64,000 bases of DNA. Origin: Odiellus spinosus (taxonomy: Eukaryota > Arthropoda > Arachnida > Opiliones > Phalangiidae). The notes beneath the pieces were generated by a model. It saw only the letters and a list, made by a program, of their open reading frames with translations. It had not been told where the DNA came from and made no database searches. Where the stretch lies: assembly GCA_963920705.1 (NCBI GenBank), contig OY987227.1:23399434-23463433 (forward strand). The letters are read 5' to 3'. The position numbers and the translations under genes were made by a program. Of this stretch, positions 63,515-64,000 are shown piece after piece (the stretch's first letter is position 1; each line of letters opens with the position of its first letter).

Positions 63515-63941
63515 ATGGAAAATTGCAAAAACCAAACATTAAAGGTGGCCGCCGTGGAGGTAAGATATTAACTATTAAATATGTCAAATTTTACGACGAA
63601 CGAATGAGAAATGTATCGTAGCAATTAAGGTCAAGAAATTGTACAATGAACGCGTATTGCTCCGTTAAGCCTTTGCTAATTTGGATTTACTGGCCTATAA
63701 TAAACTTATTCTTAATGTAAAATGGGATTTAGGGTGATGTAACTAATTCATTTTGAAATTTTAGATCGGTAACCAAATGACATTAGAGGTTAGAGGTTTA
63801 TACAAAACACACATTTTACGAGAGTTAATTCGTATTACAGCACTCAGAATTTCATTTGAAGACAATTGGTAATGCATATTTTGGTGTGGGTGGAAGGGAC
63901 TTCGAGATACTAACCGTTCTATCGGACAAAATGGATTTCCG
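63515..63941 (+). CDS. Ionotropic receptor gene B, first two exons, cut by the window end
   Basis: Exon 1 (63515-63559) encodes MENCKNQTLKVAAVE and exon 2 (63841-63941) continues with HSEFHLK, then GRDFEIL and SDKMDF, ending in a split codon before GTAATA. Both match the first two exons of gene A in sequence, length (45 and 101 versus 45 and 104 nt), phase and splice sites, so this is a tandem paralogue encoding the start of the S1 ligand-binding half. The donor of exon 1 is GTAAGA and the acceptor of exon 2 is TTACAG. Intron 1 is 281 bp against 1037 bp in gene A and carries neither of the two elements found there. An in-frame TAG lies 21 bases before the ATG, so the ATG is the start unless a short exon splices in after it. 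The remaining exons lie beyond base 64000. Confidence 0.85.
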
Positions 63942-64000
63942 GTAATAAAAATATCTCAATCAAAACTCGGATAATGATCGTAATTGTCGTAACTAATATT

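Overview
This is arthropod-type nuclear DNA: AT-rich, gene-poor, with spliced genes with GT-AG introns, many terminal-inverted-repeat elements and minisatellites, and short TTAGG-type arrays (about 48.73 and 12.35 kb). Nothing in it looks bacterial, organellar or viral. A chelicerate or other non-insect arthropod is my guess from the compact ionotropic receptor genes; that is inference.

Only one end carries recognisable host genes. From about 58.2 kb to the right edge there are two tandem, same-strand genes for ionotropic-glutamate-receptor-like (IR-type) channels. Gene A (58225-61653) can be assembled in full from eight exons with matching phases into a 421-residue protein: ligand-binding half S1, membrane segment M1, a very short pore region, M3, ligand-binding half S2 and M4, with no amino-terminal domain. 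Gene B starts at 63515; its first two exons match those of gene A and it runs off the window.

A second coding locus is a transposon: a 3.74-kb inverted duplication (21007-24749) holding a long DDE transposase reading frame with a C-terminal SWIM zinc finger on the minus strand and a broken mirror-image copy on the plus strand, separated by a 375-bp spacer.

Most of the rest is non-coding repeats. The dominant one is a roughly 337-bp non-autonomous DNA element present eight times, seven of them with a perfect 7-bp target duplication. Three unrelated elements (1642-1945, 35525-35816, 55331-55756) have the same CA...TG ends and 7-bp duplications, so one transposase family, not present here, probably mobilised them all. 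Other elements include a TTAA-flanked palindrome (32246-32728), a hAT-like element with an 8-bp duplication (54216-54706) and fold-back elements whose centre is a minisatellite (10.0-10.5 and 56.8-57.4 kb). Minisatellites with periods near 30 bp lie at 3.2, 25.1, 29.5, 40.4 and 42.0 kb, and a 282-bp satellite at 44.3-45.2 kb.

The remaining stretches look like intergenic or intronic DNA; short reading frames there lie inside repeats or show no family signature. Coordinates of repeats were read by eye and, where no target duplication fixes the ends, may be off by several bases.
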